Source of the DNA: Aureimonas pseudogalii
GTDB taxonomy: Bacteria > Pseudomonadota > Alphaproteobacteria > Rhizobiales > Rhizobiaceae
DNA length: 64,000 bases
Reading direction: 5' to 3'
Assembly: GCF_014196835.1 (NCBI RefSeq)
Contig: NZ_JACIEK010000012.1
Span: forward strand, 1 to 64,000
In this document: positions 63,492 through 64,000 of the stretch, in pieces
How positions within the stretch are numbered: position 1 is the stretch's first letter
Layout: each line of letters begins with the position of its first letter
Made by a program: the position numbers and the translations under genes
The notes under the pieces: generated by a model
What the model saw: the letters and a program-made list of their open reading frames with translations, nothing else
The model's database searches: none
What the model was told of the DNA's origin: nothing

Positions 63492-64000
63492 ATGGCGCGG
63501 GTCCTCGTCGTCCGCGAGGCCGGCAGCGCGCGCGAGACCGCCGAGGCGCTCGCCCGCCGCGGCCACGCCGCGCTGCTGCTGCCGCTGCAGGAGATTCGAC
63601 GCCTCGACCCCGCGCCGCCTGCGGGCGAGGTCGCGGGCGTCGTCGCCACCAGCCGCCACGCCGTTCCCTGGCTGGCGGCGCATCGCGCGGCGCTGCAGGG
63701 GCCGGCCTTCGCCGTGGGGGCGGCGACGGCGGCGCATCTCGTCGCGGCCGGTTTCGCGGACGTGCGAACGGGAAGCGGCACGGCGGCCTCGCTGCCCGCG
63801 CTGCTCGCGGCCGAGCGGGCGTCGCGGCCCTTCCTCTACGCCGCGGGGCGGGTCCGCCGCCGCGATCTCGAAGCCGGCTGCGGCGCGGATGGACCTGCGC
63901 TCCTCGTGGTGGAGGTCTACGACGCCGCGCCGCGCCGTCCCACCCGCGAGGAGGCCGAGGCGGCCTTGTCGGGCGGGCCGCCCGACGCGGCGCTGCTTCT
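63492..64000 (+). CDS. hemD: Uroporphyrinogen-III synthase, partial
   Basis: The first 169 residues of a HemD-like protein (MARVLVVREAGSARETAEALARRGHAALLLPLQEI, GVVATSRHAVPWLAAH) run off the window. The enzyme closes and inverts hydroxymethylbilane to uroporphyrinogen III. Position after hemC with a seven-base gap supports the call, since HemD sequences vary widely. Confidence 0.9.
   Translation, partial: MARVLVVREAGSARETAEALARRGHAALLLPLQEIRRLDPAPPAGEVAGVVATSRHAVPWLAAHRAALQGPAFAVGAATAAHLVAAGFADVRTGSGTAASLPALLAAERASRPFLYAAGRVRRRDLEAGCGADGPALLVVEVYDAAPRRPTREEAEAALSGGPPDAALL

Overview
This window looks like a GC-rich alphaproteobacterial chromosome, most probably Hyphomicrobiales (Rhizobiales). 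Supporting signs are the sulfate-assimilation block with DUF2849 and DUF934 partners, a CtrA-type box in front of ftsK, glnK-amtB, divergent gpsA-tsaD / hemC-hemD, and the prolyl-editing / thioredoxin / LON-domain / Trm112 run. I cannot place the family or genus.

Two very different halves meet at a tRNA-Gly(GCC) gene at 27559-27633 (minus strand). Everything from position 1 to 27558 lies on the 3' side of that tRNA and reads as one end of an integrated mobile element (ICE-like). The backbone genes are a methyltransferase-helicase of the strawberry notch type, an ArdB/KlcA anti-restriction protein, a large ParB-like protein and a DUF932 protein. Four of these share a structured 5' leader that I assign tentatively to the radC RNA motif. 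Between backbone genes sit cargo slots: a vapBC pair with a frameshifted toxin; an intact three-gene operon matching an ABC-three-component (ABC-3C) conflict system with a Cap4-like nuclease; and a two-gene operon pairing a ComF-like phosphoribosyltransferase with a SLOG-like domain fused to an antitoxin-type HTH. Several accessory genes (vapC, three genes at 9.6-10.9 kb, DUF932, the 16.2-16.7 kb gene) are broken by single-base frameshifts or in-frame stops, whereas I saw none in the chromosomal half.

From 16.8 to 27.1 kb the element carries a metabolic cargo framed by two MocR-type (GntR plus aminotransferase-fold) regulators. One arm encodes an AurF-type diiron N-oxygenase, a rubredoxin and a FAD-dependent rubredoxin/ferredoxin reductase, which form a self-contained electron chain. 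The facing arm is a minus-strand operon: glutaredoxin-like protein, class I glutamine amidotransferase, MOSC (YiiM-like) protein, serine hydroxymethyltransferase, pyridoxal kinase and a short LysR regulator. PLP sensing, PLP supply and a PLP enzyme sit beside an N-oxygenase and a MOSC protein, suggesting an uncharacterised pathway of N-oxidised metabolites.

From 27.6 to 64 kb the genes are ordinary core chromosome and appear intact: ProX-type prolyl-tRNA editing protein, CnoX-like thioredoxin, the cysI-H-D-N operon, a ubiquinone-type hydroxylase, tesB, glnK-amtB behind a sigma-54-like promoter, ftsK, lolA, xthA, two haloacetate dehalogenase-like hydrolases, a response regulator, an L,D-transpeptidase, a YdeP-like molybdoenzyme, gpsA, tsaD, hemC and the start of hemD.
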